Part shown: piece after piece, positions 35,273 to 44,873 of the stretch
Position numbering within the stretch: the first letter of the stretch is position 1
How the letters are laid out: every line of letters begins with the position of its first letter
NCBI GenBank assembly: GCA_002840015.1
Contig: PGZE01000011.1
Span: 62,001 to 126,000, forward strand
Length of the DNA stretch: 64,000 nt
From: Gammaproteobacteria bacterium HGW-Gammaproteobacteria-2
GTDB lineage: Bacteria; Pseudomonadota; Gammaproteobacteria; Xanthomonadales; Xanthomonadaceae
Reading direction: 5' to 3'
Translations under genes and position numbers: made by a program
Notes under the pieces: generated by a model
The model's database searches: none
Told to the model about the DNA's origin: nothing
What the model saw: the letters and a program-made list of their open reading frames with translations, nothing else

Positions 35273-36262
35273 TCAAACCCGTAACAGGGTCGGCTCTTGC
35301 AACAACGCCAGTTGTTCCTGCAATTGCCCGATCACCTGTTCCCAATGCCGCGGCTCGGCAAACCACGGGAATGCCGCGGGGAACGCGGGATCGTGCCAGC
35401 GGCGTGCAATCCAGGCGTTGAAATGCAGCAGGCGCAGGCTGCGCAGGGCTTCGATCAAGCCCAGTTCGCGCGTGTCGAATCGCGCAAACACCTCGTAACC
35501 TTCCAGCAGCCAGCGCAGTTGCTCGCTTTGTTCATCCACCGATCCCGATAGCAGCATCCACAGGTCTTGTATCGCCGGGCCATTCATGCAGTCGTCGAGA
35601 TCGACGAAATGCGCCTGGTCGCCGCGCCACAGGATATTGCCCGGATGGCAATCCCCGTGCAGGCGGATCTCGGCCAGCGGTTCGGCCCGCTCGAATACCG
35701 CTTCCACCTGATCGAGCACGGCTTCGGTGAGAATCTCGAAATTGGCTTCCAGCTCGGGCGGCAGCCAGTCGCCGTCGAGCAGGGTATCGACCGGCTCTTC
35801 GCCGAAGCGCTCGATGCTCAGCTCCGGGCGATGCTCGAATGCGCTGCGTGCGCCGAGTGCGTGGATGCGGCCAAGGCTCAGGCCAAGGGTGCGCAGGGTG
35901 TCGGCGCGGCCCAGTTCCGGCGCGTGCCCGCCCTGCAGCGCGAACAGCGCAAAACGCAGATCGTCGTCGTGGTGCAGGGTCTGCCCGTGCAACCGGTCGG
36001 GCGCCACTACCGAGACGCCGTTTTCCATCAACTCGATGGTGAAGGCGTGTTCTTCGAGAATCGCCGCGTCGCTCCAGCGCGCTGGGCGATAGAACTTGGC
36101 TACGCGCGGTGCGCCGTCCTCGATGCCGATCCGAAACACCCGGTTTTCGTAGCTGTTCAGCGCCAGCACCCGGCCGTCGCAGCGCAGGCCCAGGGTTTCA
36201 ATGGCCTGTATCACCCGCTGTGGGTCAAGGCCGAGATAAGGCTGTTGGGAATGCGATTTCAT
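35273..36262 (-). CDS. srkA: Stress response kinase A (YihE/SrkA type)
   Basis: Encodes 329 aa of an APH/choline-kinase-like protein kinase. Key features are LALNSYENRVFRIGIEDG (glycine-loop-like) at the N-terminus, RVAKFYRP with the ATP-binding Lys, catalytic HGDCHPGNILW near residue 203 and HFVDLDDC with the metal-binding Asp. In E. coli SrkA phosphorylates proteins and protects cells from envelope and antibiotic stress. Single gene, convergent with GT39 and divergent from padR. Confidence 0.93.
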   Translation of the reverse strand: MKSHSQQPYLGLDPQRVIQAIETLGLRCDGRVLALNSYENRVFRIGIEDGAPRVAKFYRPARWSDAAILEEHAFTIELMENGVSVVAPDRLHGQTLHHDDDLRFALFALQGGHAPELGRADTLRTLGLSLGRIHALGARSAFEHRPELSIERFGEEPVDTLLDGDWLPPELEANFEILTEAVLDQVEAVFERAEPLAEIRLHGDCHPGNILWRGDQAHFVDLDDCMNGPAIQDLWMLLSGSVDEQSEQLRWLLEGYEVFARFDTRELGLIEALRSLRLLHFNAWIARRWHDPAFPAAFPWFAEPRHWEQVIGQLQEQLALLQEPTLLRV

Positions 36263-36325
36263 GCCTTGATGCTATGTCACCCGGCCGCCGCTGTCGCTGA
36301 TTGCGCGACCGTGCCATTAGTTCAG

Positions 36326-36353
36326 TTGACTATAGCGAGATAGATAATAGTAT
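36326..36353 (+). promoter_or_regulatory. Probable promoter/operator of the padR gene
   Basis: TTGACT (36326-36331) and TAGTAT (36348-36353) are spaced by 16 bases. The stretch between, TATAGCGAGATAGATAATAG, is AT-rich with repeated ATAG/GATA steps, as in PadR autoregulatory operators. The first ATG of the gene is about 73 bases downstream. Confidence 0.4.
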
Positions 36354-36426
36354 TGATTGCAACATACGCGGTACGGCGGAGCGACGCCCGCCGTGGCCGA
36401 AACGCAGCAACCGACGGGCCCAGCGC

Positions 36427-36792
36427 ATGAGCGAAACGCACGACAACGCAATCCGCAAGTTCCAGAAGGAGTTGGCCACCGGTACGGTGGCACTGGTGTT
36501 GCTGGCAGTGTTGGCTCAGGCGGCGGAGCCGTTGTACGGCTATCAGATCGCCAAACGCCTTGAAGCCAGCGGCGGTGCGCTGGGCGGCAAACTCAGTGCC
36601 TTGTATCCGGTGCTGCGCAATCTGGCGGAGGCGGGTTTGCTCGACAGTTACGTGGAGCCATCGGTTGCCGGCCCGCCGCGCCGCTACTACCGCATCACCG
36701 TGTCGGGCCATGAGGTACTGGCGGCCTGGCGCCACATCTGGGGTGCCACCCGCGATGCGGTGGATGCTGCGCTTGCCGATGACAATGCTTGA
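36427..36792 (+). CDS. PadR-family transcriptional regulator
   Basis: Encodes 121 aa. The winged helix has TVALVLLAVLAQAAEPLYGY, QIAKRLEASGGALGGKLSAL and YPVLRNLAEAGLLDSYVEPS, the typical PadR helix-turn-helix and beta wing (PPRRYYRITVSGHEVL). PadR proteins repress adjacent genes and are relieved by ligands or membrane partners. The stop overlaps the region of the following DUF1700-like membrane gene, whose ATG is 33 bases downstream; the two are a standard pair. Confidence 0.92.
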   Translation: MSETHDNAIRKFQKELATGTVALVLLAVLAQAAEPLYGYQIAKRLEASGGALGGKLSALYPVLRNLAEAGLLDSYVEPSVAGPPRRYYRITVSGHEVLAAWRHIWGATRDAVDAALADDNA

Positions 36793-36824
36793 ACTCCGAT
36801 GCCACCAACAGTAAGGACACCGCG

Positions 36825-37733
36825 ATGAATGCCAAAATGCCCGCTACCTCGATCGAGCAATACCTTTCGCAATTGCGCGTAGCATTGGCCGATGCCGATC
36901 CAGCGCTGTTGCAGGATGCCTTGTACGATGCCGAGGAATACCTGCGCAGCGAGTTGGCCGCGCAGCCGGGGCGCGACCCGGCGGTGGTGATTGCCGAGGT
37001 CGCCAGCAGCTATGGTGCGCCCGAGGAAGTGGCGGAGATCTATCGCCAGACCGAAGTGAAGGTGGCGCGTGCGCTGAAGCCACCGCCGCCTCGGCAGCGA
37101 CGTTCGTCACTGGGCCAGTTCTTTGCAGTGGCTGCCGATCCGCGTACCTATGCATCGCTGTTCTACATGCTGTTGTCGCTGGCCACCGGTATTTTCTATT
37201 TCACCTGGGTTGTTACCGGCTGGAGCCTGTCGTTCGGGTTGCTGATCCTGATCATCGGCATTCCGTTCATCGTGCTGTTCTTCGCCTCCACGCGGCTGCT
37301 GTCGTTGGTGGAAGGTCGCATCGTGGAAACCATGCTCGGCGAACGGATGCCGCGGCGACCGCTGTATTCCACCCGCGGGCAGCCGTTGCTCAGTCGTATC
37401 GGCGGCATTTTCTCCGATCCGCGTACTTGGTCAACCTGCCTGTACATGCTGTTGATGTTGCCGCTGGGCATCATTTACTTCACGGTGACGGTTTCGGGCT
37501 TCAGCGTTGCGCTTGCATTGATCGTCGCGCCGGTGGTGCAACTGCTCAGCGGGGCAGGATGGCTTTACATCAATGGCGATGTCGATTTCACCCCATCGCT
37601 GTGGCTGGCACCATTGATTGTCACGGCTGGCGTGGCGCTGTTGTTCACCATGCTGCATCTGGTGCGCGGTGTTGGCCGCCTGCACGGCAAGCTGGCCAAA
37701 CACTTGCTGGTGAAGGTGGCGCAACACGATTGA
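36825..37733 (+). CDS. DUF1700/HAAS-type membrane sensor protein
   Basis: Encodes 302 aa. An N-terminal helical HAAS-like domain (SIEQYLSQLRVALADADPAL, DAEEYLRSEL, SYGAPEEVAEIYRQTE) is followed by two related membrane units. Each begins DPRTYASLFYMLLSL or DPRTWSTCLYMLLMLPLGI, so the membrane part arose by duplication. It probably senses the membrane state for the PadR regulator encoded just upstream. AAGGAC precedes the ATG at 36825. Confidence 0.85.
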   Translation: MNAKMPATSIEQYLSQLRVALADADPALLQDALYDAEEYLRSELAAQPGRDPAVVIAEVASSYGAPEEVAEIYRQTEVKVARALKPPPPRQRRSSLGQFFAVAADPRTYASLFYMLLSLATGIFYFTWVVTGWSLSFGLLILIIGIPFIVLFFASTRLLSLVEGRIVETMLGERMPRRPLYSTRGQPLLSRIGGIFSDPRTWSTCLYMLLMLPLGIIYFTVTVSGFSVALALIVAPVVQLLSGAGWLYINGDVDFTPSLWLAPLIVTAGVALLFTMLHLVRGVGRLHGKLAKHLLVKVAQHD

Positions 37734-37755
37734 GTCATCGTGTGCAGGTCCGCGC

Positions 37756-38352
37756 TCAGGCCCGCTCCAGCGCCATCGCATCGGCTGCAACAGGTGCTGC
37801 CAGCCAGATTTGCGCGCCCGCGTCGGTAAACCTGGCGTCACTCAGCGCGCGTCGGTAAAAGCTGGCGGGGCGGGCGATATAGCCATCGAGGTCGCCCTCG
37901 ATGTCATCGCCACGGCAGAACGCTTCGATGAAGGCGATGCCGTGGCACATTTCGGCAAAACCGCGCAGACCGCGTTTGAGTTCGGCGCTGGGCAGATAAT
38001 GCAACACATCCGAGCACACCAGCAGGTCGGCTGAAGGGCCGAAACGCAGGCTGTCGAGTTGCGCAAATCGCGCCAGTCGCAGGTTGCGGCTGCGGCCATA
38101 GCGACGAACCGCATACTCGCTACTGTCGATGCCGAGATAATCGATACCGGGGCGGATCGCGTGCAGGGCCGCGCGCCAGCGGCCCTCGCCGCAGCCAACA
38201 TCGATCACGCTGCGCAGCGGCCGACCGAGGTAATACTCGGCACTTGCCACCGCCAGCGCGGCCTTGCGTGCCAGCACGCCGGGTGCCTGGATTGCGCGCT
38301 TTCGGTACCAGCGATCAAAGTAATCGCGGTCGTAGGTCTTTGCGATTGGCAC
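37756..38352 (-). CDS. Class I SAM-dependent methyltransferase
   Basis: Encodes 198 aa. Motif I VIDVGCGEGRW is near residue 48, then IDYLGIDSSEYAV (motif II acid) and DLLVCSDVLHYLP. No C-terminal specificity domain is present, so the substrate is unknown. The start is a GTG immediately after the MAPEG gene's TAA, which suggests co-translation. Confidence 0.85.
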   Translation of the reverse strand: MPIAKTYDRDYFDRWYRKRAIQAPGVLARKAALAVASAEYYLGRPLRSVIDVGCGEGRWRAALHAIRPGIDYLGIDSSEYAVRRYGRSRNLRLARFAQLDSLRFGPSADLLVCSDVLHYLPSAELKRGLRGFAEMCHGIAFIEAFCRGDDIEGDLDGYIARPASFYRRALSDARFTDAGAQIWLAAPVAADAMALERA

Positions 38353-38742
38353 TTAAACGATCAGCACTACGGCAACGCCCCACACACCAAGCCCGAGCAG
38401 GCCGAGCAGGGCAAGAAACGAGATCGCAAAGCCCGGGCCACGCTTCTCGGCCGCCTTCAGATAAGCGGTCATGTACAGCACCCGTCCCAGTAGCCATACC
38501 GCGCCGAGCACGGCGGCGATGTTGGCGGAACTGTAGCTGCCGGCAACCCACAGCGCCGGCAGAAACATCACCGCGGCTTCCAGGGTATTGGCCTGTACCC
38601 GGTAGGCACGTTCGAAATCGGGGTGGCCGGTAGTGGCGGGTGCCTGCACGCTGTACTTGCCGCGCGCCTTGCCGACCAGCATGGCGGTGACCATCATCAA
38701 TACAACAGTCAGCAGTGTGATCAGTGCGATATACGGTGTCAT
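38353..38742 (-). CDS. MAPEG-family membrane protein
   Basis: Encodes 129 aa with four membrane helices. The MAPEG signature GHPDFERAYRVQANTLEA lies after the first helix, followed by VMFLPALWVAGSY. Members are glutathione-dependent membrane enzymes or related proteins of unknown substrate. The ATG at 38742 is used; the longer frame adds 25 residues without features. Co-transcribed with the downstream methyltransferase. Confidence 0.88.
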   Translation of the reverse strand: MTPYIALITLLTVVLMMVTAMLVGKARGKYSVQAPATTGHPDFERAYRVQANTLEAAVMFLPALWVAGSYSSANIAAVLGAVWLLGRVLYMTAYLKAAEKRGPGFAISFLALLGLLGLGVWGVAVVLIV

Positions 38743-39223
38743 CGGCTTCCCCGGGAAAATATGTGCGGGTGCCAGTGTAGTGCAGTGGCGCGCTGTCGGG
38801 GAACAGGATTGCATCATTGCTGCGCCCGTCCCGCCGTCAACCGCTTCGCGGTTACGTCGCCCGCAGGGTGTCTACAGATGCCATGCTTTCGCTCGCGCGG
38901 CCGCCCACAGGGTGGGCTACAGTAATGCTTGACGGCGTTTGTGGGAGCGCGCCCCAGATCAAGTCTGGGGCAGGCTCTGCGCGCGAAGCTCTTTCGCCAG
39001 TTCGTTCGCCGGCAGGCCGGTTCCCACTGGAGCACTGGCACGCACAGAAGCACTGGCTCCCACAGAAGCACTGGCTCGCACCGGCGTGCAACACAGTTGC
39101 TACAAAGAGCGGTTGTCCCCACTTGTAGGCGCCCACCCTGTGGGCGACCCTTTCGATGCCGCTGCCGTTAGCTGCCATTGACCCGCTACACTGCGCAAGC
39201 CGATTGATAACGGAGTGTGGTGG
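38743..39223. repeat. REP-like repeat cluster
   Basis: No gene is visible. GCCCACAGGGTGGGC (about 38902) and GGCGCCCACCCTGTGGGCGA (about 39126) are related palindromes. A BIME-like unit starts GTGGGAGCGCGCCCCAGATC (38941) and closes at GCCGGTTCCCAC (about 39016-39027); it contains the 28-base core shared with 27386-27413. CACAGAAGCACTGGCTC occurs at 39043-39059 and 39061-39077. These elements are absent from coding regions nearby and resemble REP families moved by RAYT enzymes. Confidence 0.75.
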
Positions 39224-41107
39224 ATGGCCGACAACCAGTTTTCCCTGCTTTCGCAGCGTCGCTTCCTGCCGTTCTTTCTTACCCAGGCATTGGGTGCGTT
39301 CAACGACAACGTATTCAAGAACGCGCTGGTCATTCTGATCGCATTCAAGGTGGTTGGGCTGAGCAGCGATGACATCAACTTCTGGTCGAACCTGGCTGCC
39401 GGCTTGTTTATCCTGCCGTTTTTCCTGTTTTCCGCCAGCGCCGGGCAATGGGCGGAAAAAAACGAAAAATCGGGTTTGATCCGCAAGATCAAGTTGCTGG
39501 AAGTGGCGATCATGGGATTAGCCGCGCTCGGCTTTTGGCTCAACAGCCTGCCGTTTCTGCTTGGCGTGCTGTTTTTGATGGGCTTGCAAAGCACTTTATT
39601 CGGCCCGGTGAAATATTCGGTGCTGCCACAGTTGCTCAAACCCGGTGAATTGCTGGGTGGCAATGCCCTGGTTGAAGCCGGTACGTTTCTGGCGATTTTG
39701 CTCGGCACGCTTGCCGGCGGTGCGCTGATGGCGCTTTTTGTCAGTGGCACGGCCTGGGTGTCGGTTACCGTGATCGGGATTGCGCTTGCCGGCTATGTGA
39801 TGAGCCGGTCTATCCCCGCGATTCCGGCAAGCGCGCCAGACCTGAAGATCAACCGCAACCCGTTCACCCAGACTATCCGCACCCTGGCCTGCCTGCGCGG
39901 CAACCGGGCGGTTTTTTATGCGGTGCTCGGGGTCAGTTGGTTCTGGTTTTTTGGCGCTACCTTTCTCGCCCAGATCCCCAATTACACGCGCGAGTTTCTT
40001 GGCGGCAATGAAGAAGTTGCGCCACTGGTGCTGACCTTGTTCTCACTGGGGATTGGCGTTGGCTCGTTGTTGTGTGAGCGGCTTTCCGGGCGGCGGGTGG
40101 AAATCGGTCTGGTGCCATTGGGTGCGCTGGGCCTCACCGTGTTCGCGCTCGATCTGTACTTTGCGCGGCCGGTTGGCAGTGTGCAAACCGGGCTGAGCGC
40201 GATGCAGTTTCTCACCGCGCCGGGTAATGTGCGGGTGATGATCGATCTGCTCGGCATCGGCCTGTTCGGCGGCTTTTACATCGTGCCGCTGTACGCGTTG
40301 ATCCAGAGCCGTGCCGATCCCGAGCGCCTGAGCCGCATCATCGCCGCCAACAATATTCTCAACGCCCTGTTCATGGTGGTGGCTGCGTTGATGGCGATGG
40401 CGCTGTTCCGCGCTGGTTTGAATATTCCGCAGGTGTTTTTGCTCAACGCGCTGCTCAACGTGCTGGTGGCGGTTTACATTTTCAGCCTGGTGCCCGAGTT
40501 CACCATGCGTTTCATGAGTTGGCTGATCGTCGGCGTGCTTTACCGCTTGCACACGCGTGGCACCGACCGCGTTCCCGATGAAGGGCCGGCGCTGGTGGTG
40601 TGCAACCACGTCAGCTTCGTCGATGCGTTGATCGTGATGGGCGCGGTGCGGCGCCCGATCCGTTTCGTGATGTATCACAAGATCTTCCGCATTCCGGTGT
40701 TGCGCTGGATTTTCCGCATTGCCCGCGCCATTCCGATTGCCCCGGCCAAGGAGGACGCCGCGTTGATGGAGCGGGCATTTGCCGAAATCGATGCCGCACT
40801 GGCGGCGGGCGAGGTGGTTGGCCTATTCCCGGAGGGGCAGCTCACGCTCGATGGCGAGATCGGCGGTTTTCGCAGTGGTGTCGAGCGCATTCTTGCGGTA
40901 CGGCCGGTGCCGGTAGTGCCGATGGCGCTCAAGGGAATGTGGCGCAGTATGTGGAGCCGACGCAATCAGCGGATGTATCGCGCGCGCCTGCCGCAGCGGT
41001 TTCGCGCTCGGGTGGAGTTGGTGGTTGGCGATCTGCTGCCAGCACAGCAGGCCAGCGCCAGCGCACTGGAGGCGATCGTGCGCGAACTACGCGGCGATGC
41101 CGCGTAA
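39224..41107 (+). CDS. MFS transporter fused to lysophospholipid/1-acylglycerol-phosphate acyltransferase
   Basis: Encodes 627 aa. Residues 1-400 form an LplT-like MFS transporter of about 12 helices (QALGAFNDNVFKNALVILIA at the start is typical). Residues about 440-625 form a PlsC acyltransferase with CNHVSFVDALIVMG (NHxxxxD box), FPEGQLTLDGEIGGFRSG and VPMALKGMW. The AMP-forming acyl-ACP synthetase domain found in longer LplT-Aas fusions is absent. It likely flips and re-acylates lysophospholipids. The ATG at 39224 is chosen over one 9 bases upstream. Confidence 0.88.
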   Translation: MADNQFSLLSQRRFLPFFLTQALGAFNDNVFKNALVILIAFKVVGLSSDDINFWSNLAAGLFILPFFLFSASAGQWAEKNEKSGLIRKIKLLEVAIMGLAALGFWLNSLPFLLGVLFLMGLQSTLFGPVKYSVLPQLLKPGELLGGNALVEAGTFLAILLGTLAGGALMALFVSGTAWVSVTVIGIALAGYVMSRSIPAIPASAPDLKINRNPFTQTIRTLACLRGNRAVFYAVLGVSWFWFFGATFLAQIPNYTREFLGGNEEVAPLVLTLFSLGIGVGSLLCERLSGRRVEIGLVPLGALGLTVFALDLYFARPVGSVQTGLSAMQFLTAPGNVRVMIDLLGIGLFGGFYIVPLYALIQSRADPERLSRIIAANNILNALFMVVAALMAMALFRAGLNIPQVFLLNALLNVLVAVYIFSLVPEFTMRFMSWLIVGVLYRLHTRGTDRVPDEGPALVVCNHVSFVDALIVMGAVRRPIRFVMYHKIFRIPVLRWIFRIARAIPIAPAKEDAALMERAFAEIDAALAAGEVVGLFPEGQLTLDGEIGGFRSGVERILAVRPVPVVPMALKGMWRSMWSRRNQRMYRARLPQRFRARVELVVGDLLPAQQASASALEAIVRELRGDAA

Positions 41108-41117
41108 CGTCGCCAGA

Positions 41118-41990
41118 TCAGTTCGCCCAGCCAGCCAATACAAACATTGCAAGTACTGCCAGCCAGACCAGCAGGATGCGCCAGACCAGACTCATCGCAT
41201 CGCGCAGCGCCAGCAATGCCGGTGCCTCGCCGATCGGTTCATCGCCATCGGCCGCTTCGGCAGCGAGTTCGCAGCTTACGCTGGCATGGGCTGCGGCAAA
41301 CAGAAAATCGATGTTCAGCCGCCAGCCGTCACGTTGCCAATCCCGCCAGGCCGCGAGCACGTTATCGAAGTTGGCTACCAGTGCCAGCGCCAGGGTCATC
41401 AGGTGCGCAGCGGGCCATTCCAGGATTGCCCGCGTGCGCCGTATGACTTCGCGATGGCGCTCCGGCAGTTGCCCGTCGCGGCTGGCGAGGGTGAGCAGGC
41501 GATAGCCGATGGCGCCCATCGGGCCCAGCAGCAAAAACCACAGCAGCACCGCAAACCAGCGTTGCAATGCGCCAGCGAACACCGCGCTGACCATGCTGGC
41601 AGGCTCAATCAACACCTCGCCGTCGGGATTGAGATGTGCAGCCAGTTCGCGCGTGCTGTCCGGGTCGTCAGCATGTAATAGATGGTCAACATCCTGATCC
41701 AGATCGCGCGGGCCCCAGGCATAAAACAGGCTTGCCAACGAAAACACGAACAGCGGCAGACCAAAAAACCGTTGGTGAAGCGTGGCAGTGAGCAGTGCGA
41801 TGACAAGCACAGGTACGCCAATGCTGATTGTTGCAGCCCACGGCCCTTGCCAAACGCTGCGCAATCCAGCCTGTTGGCTCAACCAGTGCAGCCAATGTGT
41901 GAACCAGTGAAATTGGCGCAAGCCGGCCAGTGGCTGGACCATGTGGCCTAGCACCAGAGCAATCACAACGGCAAGAAGTGTGGCTGACAT
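41118..41990 (-). CDS. ampE: Regulatory signalling modulator protein AmpE
   Basis: Encodes 290 aa with about four membrane helices. The core RWFAVLLWFLLLGPMGAIGY near residue 145 is the AmpE/CobD-like signature. AmpE is an inner membrane protein linked with AmpD in beta-lactamase signalling, though its exact act is unclear. No ampD neighbour is here. It ends 10 bases from the convergent MFS-acyltransferase gene. Confidence 0.88.
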   Translation of the reverse strand: MSATLLAVVIALVLGHMVQPLAGLRQFHWFTHWLHWLSQQAGLRSVWQGPWAATISIGVPVLVIALLTATLHQRFFGLPLFVFSLASLFYAWGPRDLDQDVDHLLHADDPDSTRELAAHLNPDGEVLIEPASMVSAVFAGALQRWFAVLLWFLLLGPMGAIGYRLLTLASRDGQLPERHREVIRRTRAILEWPAAHLMTLALALVANFDNVLAAWRDWQRDGWRLNIDFLFAAAHASVSCELAAEAADGDEPIGEAPALLALRDAMSLVWRILLVWLAVLAMFVLAGWAN

Positions 41991-42223
41991 GGGTTTGTGT
42001 TTATGGTGGGTGACTCAATGATAGCCCGGATATGCTGTTTGCAACCTCTCGAAACCTGCCGCGAGAGCCGATTGCGGCCTGTGAATCCGCAACCACCCGT
42101 CGCTACGCTGCATTTTGTGCGCTGCCTGCGCGGCGCATTCGGGCTGCTTGTGTCGGTGAGTTCCGTGCATTGCCCGACGTAATCACTTTGCGCGCTGTCC
42201 TGTGCTCGAACGTCTTGACCCAG
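41991..42223. other. Spacer between nudC and ampE without recognised elements
   Basis: This 233-base gap holds no clear gene, repeat or strong promoter. nudC reads into it from above, so ampE may be the distal gene of the DUF6776-bactofilin-erpA-nudC transcript or have its own weak promoter. Confidence 0.3.
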
Positions 42224-43096
42224 CTAATCCGGCCATTTTGCCAGCCAACCATCCAGCAGATGTCGCGAGATCGACACGCGCGGAGGAGGCAGTATCGTGC
42301 CATTGGCGAGGGCGGCGCGCAGTGCGGGAGCGGTGATCCACAAGGCGTCTTCAAGTTCGTTGCCAAGCTTGGGGGGGTGCAGTGGCGCGTACGCGCTGAA
42401 GCCCAACATCAATGATGCGGGAAATGGCCACGGTTGCGAGGCGATGTACTGGCAGTTTGACAACGGCAATCCGACCTCTTCCATCGCCTCGCGCAGTACG
42501 GTGTCCTCCAGGCTTTCCCCTGGCTCGACGAAGCCGGCGATCAACGAGTAACGCCGTTCCGGCCAGCTGGCCTGACGCGCCAACAGGATGCTGTCGCCGT
42601 TGCTGATCACGACGATGACGGCAGGGTCGGTGCGTGGAAAATGATCGATGTTGCACGATGGGCAATGCGCAACATGGCCGGCGCGGGTCAGAATCAGTTC
42701 GCTGGCACATGCGCTGCAATAGCGGGTGCGCTGCTGCCACAGGGTGAGCGCACGGGCATAGGCGCCGATGCCGGCCTGCAAGGGATCAAAACGTGAAGCG
42801 GCGGTGCGCAGGTCGAGCCATTGCGGCACCTCGAACCCGGCTTCATCGCTGGTGATCGCGAACCACGCCTGTTGCTGGTGCAGGCCGAGAAAGCTGGCCT
42901 GGTGCCAGTGCTCGCTGAACTGCGCGGTATGCGCGACATGCAGACAGTCACCGTCGCCGCTCGCGGCCAGACGACCCTCGCGATCTACCTTGACCAGGCA
43001 GCAGCCGGAAATGAGCGCTTGCAGGCTGTCGGGTTGGTCACGCAGGTGTTCGGCGCGATCCAGTGTGGTGAACGCAGGGGTGGGCTTGGTACTCAC
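42224..43096 (-). CDS. nudC: NAD+ diphosphatase (NADH pyrophosphatase)
   Basis: Encodes 290 aa. A zinc finger with CSAC and CPSC pairs precedes the Nudix box [22 protein letters not shown] and the NudC-specific [11 protein letters not shown]. The enzyme cleaves NAD(H) to NMN(H) and AMP and can remove NAD caps from RNA. The start is a GTG that overlaps the erpA stop as GTGA; a further upstream ATG would lie inside erpA. Confidence 0.95.
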   Translation of the reverse strand: MSTKPTPAFTTLDRAEHLRDQPDSLQALISGCCLVKVDREGRLAASGDGDCLHVAHTAQFSEHWHQASFLGLHQQQAWFAITSDEAGFEVPQWLDLRTAASRFDPLQAGIGAYARALTLWQQRTRYCSACASELILTRAGHVAHCPSCNIDHFPRTDPAVIVVISNGDSILLARQASWPERRYSLIAGFVEPGESLEDTVLREAMEEVGLPLSNCQYIASQPWPFPASLMLGFSAYAPLHPPKLGNELEDALWITAPALRAALANGTILPPPRVSISRHLLDGWLAKWPD

Positions 43097-43449
43097 ACCG
43101 TGAACGAGCTTCCGCAGCCGCAAGTTGTCTTGGCGTTGGGGTTGCGGATCACGAATTGCGCGCCGGTCAGAGATTCGCTGTAATCGACTTCGGCGCCCAT
43201 CAGGTATTGCAGGCTGAGCGGGTCAACCAGCAGCTCGACATCGTCGGTGCGTACGCTGACGTCGTCCTCGGCCCGCTGTTCATCGAAAGTGAAGCCGTAC
43301 TGGAAGCCTGAGCAACCACCGCCAGTGATGTATACGCGCAGCTTCAGGGCGTCGTTGCCTTCTTCCTTGATCAACTCACGCACCTTGCTGGCTGCGGCGT
43401 GGCTGAACAACAACGGCGATTCAAGTTGCTGGTATGTGGGTGCGTTCAT
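43093..43449 (-). CDS. erpA: Iron-sulfur cluster insertion protein ErpA
   Basis: Encodes 118 aa of the A-type carrier family. Conserved cysteines are in [11 protein letters not shown] and at the C-terminus in TTCGCGSSF. ErpA delivers [4Fe-4S] clusters to essential apoproteins. It follows the bactofilin gene after 44 bases and is overlapped by nudC. Confidence 0.96.
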   Translation of the reverse strand: MNAPTYQQLESPLLFSHAAASKVRELIKEEGNDALKLRVYITGGGCSGFQYGFTFDEQRAEDDVSVRTDDVELLVDPLSLQYLMGAEVDYSESLTGAQFVIRNPNAKTTCGCGSSFTV

Positions 43450-43493
43450 GGCAGCAGCATGGGGGTGATGTGTCCGCTAATCAAGGGTTGCCC

Positions 43494-43910
43494 TCAGGTA
43501 TTGTCAGTGTTGTCGGCGCTCGGGCCACTGAGTTGTTTGGGCGGCAGTTCGTCGTGGATCAAACGGCCGGTGATCATCGCGCCGGCAGCCATCTCCACCA
43601 CACGGTAATGAATATTGCCTTGTACCCGAGCGTGGGCGCCAAGCTCGATGCGGTCGCTGGCGTACAAGTCGCCGTCGAGCTGGCCGTTGACGATAACCAC
43701 CGGCACTCGTACCTCGCCCTCGATGAAGCCGTGCTCGGACAGGGTGAGAATCGCCTTGGCGCCCTCTTCGGCGCACACCGCGCCGTGGATACGGCCCTCG
43801 ACATAAAGGCCGCCGGAAAACGTGACATCACCGCGTATCGATACCTGTGACCCGATCAGGGTGTCCACCTGTCCGCTGCTGCTGGTGCTTCTTTTGTTAC
43901 GACCAAGCAT
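43494..43910 (-). CDS. Bactofilin (polymer-forming cytoskeletal protein)
   Basis: Encodes 138 aa. The DUF583 beta-helical core covers about residues 18-115 with repeated turns (IGSQVSIRGDVTFSGGLYVE, GRIHGAVCAEEGAKAILTL, GFIEGEVRVPVVIVNGQLDG). Bactofilins polymerise without nucleotide and position cell wall or polar proteins. The ATG at 43910 fits the family start MLGRNK. Second gene after the DUF6776-like gene. Confidence 0.92.
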   Translation of the reverse strand: MLGRNKRSTSSSGQVDTLIGSQVSIRGDVTFSGGLYVEGRIHGAVCAEEGAKAILTLSEHGFIEGEVRVPVVIVNGQLDGDLYASDRIELGAHARVQGNIHYRVVEMAAGAMITGRLIHDELPPKQLSGPSADNTDNT

Positions 43911-43971
43911 GGGGTTGCTCCAAATCGATTTGGGGGGCTGAAGCGTATTGTTGCAGGCAGCGTGTCGGGTT

Positions 43972-44703
43972 TCAGCCGCCGCCTGGAGGCATACTGGATT
44001 GCCACGGGAAAGCCTGCTCTTGCGTGCTGCCATCCGAGCGCAGGCTGATCCGAATCTGGCTTGGTGCGAAGTCGGACGGCAGCATCAGGATGCCCTCCAA
44101 CTGTTGAAAATAGCGAAAGGCAAATGCCTGCGCGGCGGCATCCTTGTCCTGCACCAGCGCGGGCCATTCCAATGTTTGCAGGCGCCCGTTTTGGGTGCCA
44201 TCAACCCGCATGCGCAATTCACCCTTGCTGACCTTGCCCCGATTGAGGTTTTGCGTGAGCGTAATGGAATAATGCCAGGCACCGTTGTTCTGGCTGGTGA
44301 CCTGTACGCTGTGGACGTTGAGGCCTTTGCGGCGCTCGCTATTGCCGACCAAGCGCTCATAAAACGCGACATCGGCGCGCAGCTGGGCAATCTCTTCCTC
44401 GCGCTCGGTGAGGGTCTGTTGCAGGCTTTGATTGGCCGAGCGGCTGATCTCATCGGAGCGTTTGAGTGTGCTGGTATTTTGCCGCAACAACTCGATCTGC
44501 GATGCGGCCGTCTGCAATTCCTGGTGCAGGCGATGCGCCTCACGCTGTGCCACCGGCAATTCTGACGCTGCGTGCCGGGCTGAAACCAACCAGACCACCA
44601 GCAGCGAGCCCAGCCATAGCACGGCAATCGCCAGCAGCAACAGGCGTTGCTGCGGGCGCGAGGGTACGATGACAAATTGGCGTGGGAGTCTGGGTGGCGT
44701 CAT
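43972..44703 (-). CDS. DUF6776-like membrane protein with coiled coil
   Basis: Encodes 243 aa. One membrane helix near residues 22-44, then a coiled coil at about 50-115 (LRQNTSTLKRSDEISRSANQ, LTEREEEIAQLRADVAFYE), then a periplasmic beta-rich domain (WHYSITLTQNLNRGKVSKGE). It precedes bactofilin and may connect it with the envelope. The ATG at 44703 is used; an in-frame TTG 12 bases upstream is an alternative. Function unknown. Confidence 0.75.
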   Translation of the reverse strand: MTPPRLPRQFVIVPSRPQQRLLLLAIAVLWLGSLLVVWLVSARHAASELPVAQREAHRLHQELQTAASQIELLRQNTSTLKRSDEISRSANQSLQQTLTEREEEIAQLRADVAFYERLVGNSERRKGLNVHSVQVTSQNNGAWHYSITLTQNLNRGKVSKGELRMRVDGTQNGRLQTLEWPALVQDKDAAAQAFAFRYFQQLEGILMLPSDFAPSQIRISLRSDGSTQEQAFPWQSSMPPGGG

Positions 44704-44873
44704 GATCAGGGTCAAGGTATAGCGGTGCCGGAAGCGGACGTCAATCGCGTTTCACACGGTGAGGCTTAAAATGAACCGTAAGCCAGTGCATTGCAACGAT
44801 TCAGGCCAGATGTGATGCGGTGCTGACATACTGGGCGGGTGTGGTAGCGGTGTCAAAGGCAACAGGGGGTTGC

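Noticed and set aside
38352-38353. An ATG start for the class I methyltransferase
   Set aside because: The only suitable start is a GTG directly after the MAPEG stop; the nearest in-frame ATG would remove the conserved N-terminal part.
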